Shown one piece after another: positions 6,801 to 7,537 of a stretch of DNA of 7,537 nt. Within the stretch, counting starts at the first letter, position 1; each line of letters begins with the position of its first letter. The DNA lies in NCBI GenBank assembly GCA_025869455.1, contig JAOZVT010000674.1:1-7537 (forward strand), given 5' to 3'. This DNA comes from Prosthecobacter sp. (GTDB lineage Bacteria > Verrucomicrobiota > Verrucomicrobiia > Verrucomicrobiales > Verrucomicrobiaceae). The notes below the pieces were generated by a model that saw nothing but the letters and a program-made list of their open reading frames with translations, was not told where the DNA came from and did not search any database. Position numbers and translations under genes: made by a program.

Positions 6801-7537
6801 CCTCAAACTGGACTTCACAGGCTCCTCCGGCACCCACCATGGAAATCTCAATGCCACCCGAGCCATTGTCAGCAGCGCAGTTCTTTATTCGCTACGCCTC
6901 CTCCTCCAGCAGGACCTCCCGCTAAATGAAGGTCTGCTGGAACCCGTGGAGATTCTTTTGCCAGAAGGCACGCTTTTAAATCCACGCTTCTCAGGCAATC
7001 CCTCCCAAGACCCCGCCGTCGTCGGGGGCAATGTGGAGGTCAGCCAGCGGCTGGTGGATACCCTCCTGCTCGCCTTTCAGCTCCAGGCCTGTAGCCAGGG
7101 CACCATGAATAACTTCTTGTTCGGCAATGATCGCTTTGGTTATTACGAAACCATCGCCGGTGGCACAGGTGCAGGTTCAGGTTACCCAGGAGCTCACGCG
7201 GTTCACAGTCACATGACCAATACCGCCATCACTGATCCCGAGATCATCGAGCAACGCTATCCTGTGCGCTTGTGGCAATTTGCCGTCCGCCAGGGTTCCG
7301 GCGGCGCAGGACAGTGGCCCGGTGGAAATGGCGTCTTGCGTGAATTTGAGTTTTTGCAGCCACTCACGCTCTCCCTTCTGACCCAGCATCGGGCCTCAGC
7401 CCCCTACGGTTTGGCGGGAGGTGCCGCCGGTGCCCAGGGCCAGCAGAGCCACATCCACGGAGAAACCATCAAGATTTTGCCCTCCAGCACCAGTTTTCCC
7501 GTGGTCGCAGGGGATCGTCTCCTGATCCAGACCCCCG
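3811..7537 (+). CDS. 5-oxoprolinase (ATP-hydrolysing), fused hydantoinase A-B type, 3' end cut by window
   Basis: One open frame of 1242 codons runs off the right edge. Fused HyuA-HyuB proteins of this size (about 1200-1300 residues) are usually ATP-dependent 5-oxoprolinases, which open 5-oxo-L-proline to L-glutamate in the cytoplasm. HyuA part, about 1-720: phosphate loop DTGGTFTD (7-14), TTRATNALLERKG (151-163), SGPAGG (348-353), second nucleotide loop LDMGGTSTD (372-380), AAGGGS (412-417) and FGGAGPQHA (529-537). HyuB part, from about 744: STNIRERLDFSCAL (771-784), TNHPAFGGSHLPD (826-838), ANRAHHAEIGGITPGS (857-872), GGTGAGSGYPG (1117-1127) and MTNTAITDPEIIEQRYP (1135-1151). The final visible residues GDRLLIQTP normally lead into a glycine-rich GGGGxG tail, so only a few tens of residues should be missing. 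Oddities are a long insertion between residues 32 and 150 and a tandem SKTLPP duplication at 607-618. The ATG is 4 bases after the TPR stop, with a weak GGAAAAG upstream. Hydantoinase or acetone/acetophenone carboxylase-like activity is the alternative, but those enzymes are normally separate subunits. Confidence 0.93.
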   Translation, partial: MWRIATDTGGTFTDAFALTPDGRETRCKVLSSSVLRVRVTEVIIPNQWRVQGLPPMEPDFYQGFRAVVTSQQHENLSGSVLRSQSIPAPQTKIEDCLLQLDAPSLPAGASLSVPFLLDLLTGEEAPVLATRLLTHTSLGQKFPPLELRLATTRATNALLERKGSATAFFITQGFGDLLRIGDQRRNDLFALQHQPRPEFCAAVTEVPERLSAEGQILIPLDEAAVLALAEPLVKRGLRHAAVALLHSYAHPQHEERVAELLKQVGFTHVSLSSQIAPFTKILPRAQSAVANAYLTGPVEAFLQGVAGPLQANAHQESSESAEHSLLILNSAGGLESTATIKPKDLLLSGPAGGALGAANAAASLGYSRILTLDMGGTSTDVARIDGHPGYRFSQNVAGMQLLAPCVAIETVAAGGGSICQWTPHGLMVGPESAGSHPGPACYGRGGPLTITDINLLLGRFDPDRAPIPLNLEAARQRLRELLAQSTGFNTEEELLHACLRLAIEHMADAIRRISVAEGYNPKDYALLAFGGAGPQHACEVAERLGIQTILAPEHAGILSAVGLHQAVPERFAEKQILLPLEECLSEVDAWVASLIAEAQTALLGERSKTLPPSKTLPPKTKVASRLAELRLRGQDTPVQIAFEKAADLPALYRQAYQRLFGYAPPAQRIIELVSIRVIVALSPAKEEDSSSAALLALGQGPQLIQDSFSTLVVTAGWSVHQAPGLAHILTRHQGSDDSEVPAQNLSRDLIRHRLHSIVSDMGALLCRTSISTNIRERLDFSCALLDAQGRLISSAPHIPVHLGALGVCVREATRGFDLHPGDTLITNHPAFGGSHLPDVTVITPVFDDHATLLGFVANRAHHAEIGGITPGSMPATATCLMEEGVVIPPQYLVRAGESCFETVAALLTAAPHPTRNVADNLADLHAQLAANLHGVERFRELAAADSKALRDHLQAILSHSASVMRQQMSLIQKSQAEQSLDDGSVIRVQVTRPTEYTLKLDFTGSSGTHHGNLNATRAIVSSAVLYSLRLLLQQDLPLNEGLLEPVEILLPEGTLLNPRFSGNPSQDPAVVGGNVEVSQRLVDTLLLAFQLQACSQGTMNNFLFGNDRFGYYETIAGGTGAGSGYPGAHAVHSHMTNTAITDPEIIEQRYPVRLWQFAVRQGSGGAGQWPGGNGVLREFEFLQPLTLSLLTQHRASAPYGLAGGAAGAQGQQSHIHGETIKILPSSTSFPVVAGDRLLIQTP
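5629..5664 (+). repeat. Perfect 18-base tandem duplication, in frame in the oxoprolinase gene
   Basis: The unit TCAAAGACTCTCCCGCCT occurs twice back to back (5629-5646 and 5647-5664) with no mismatch. It encodes SKTLPP-SKTLPP, residues 607-618. The identity at third codon positions implies a recent slippage duplication. The segment falls between the ATPase core and the last part of the HyuA region, in a Ser/Pro/Lys-rich stretch that is likely a surface loop, so the reading frame and fold should tolerate it. Confidence 0.95.

Noticed and set aside
1..7537. CRISPR array, tRNA or rRNA genes, insertion sequence or prophage parts
   Set aside because: No regularly spaced repeats, no RNA-gene landmarks and no transposase, integrase or phage signatures were seen. 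Almost all of the window is accounted for by five ordinary genes.

Overview
The window looks like ordinary chromosomal DNA from a Gram-negative bacterium of moderately high G+C content. It is densely coded, with 167- to at least 1242-residue proteins on both strands and no sign of phage, plasmid or insertion sequences. The style of the proteins (a fused HyuA-HyuB 5-oxoprolinase of the extended type, a secreted TPR protein, a periplasmic di-haem peroxidase) and an intergenic hairpin repeat suggest a member of the Verrucomicrobiota or a relative in the PVC group. That placement is inference from recalled family resemblance, not from a marker gene.

Layout. Positions 27-530 (+) encode a small GtrA-like membrane protein. 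It converges with, and overlaps by 11 bases, a DegT/DnrJ/EryC1/StrS sugar aminotransferase on the minus strand (520-1713). Both families belong to surface-polysaccharide or glycolipid biosynthesis. A 188-base intergenic stretch (1714-1901) holds a strong intrinsic terminator reading leftward and a pair of adjacent small hairpins that look like a dispersed repeat. Next, also on the minus strand, is a di-haem cytochrome c peroxidase with a signal peptide (1902-2936). A 180-base divergent intergenic region (2937-3116) separates it from a rightward pair: a secreted TPR protein (3117-3806) and, only 4 bases later, a large 5-oxoprolinase/hydantoinase A-B fusion (3811 to beyond the right edge). The last of these fills half of the window in one uninterrupted frame of 1242 codons and is cut probably a few tens of residues before its end.

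How the genes relate. There are three unrelated functional blocks: surface glycan modification, periplasmic peroxide detoxification, and a two-gene operon of a TPR protein with 5-oxoprolinase. The oxoprolinase would open 5-oxo-L-proline to L-glutamate in the cytoplasm at the cost of ATP. The TPR protein is exported, so its tight coupling to the enzyme is unexplained. I found no convincing new biological system. The points most worth a second look are the intergenic repeat, a perfect in-frame 18-base tandem duplication in the oxoprolinase, and the long N-terminal insertion of that enzyme.
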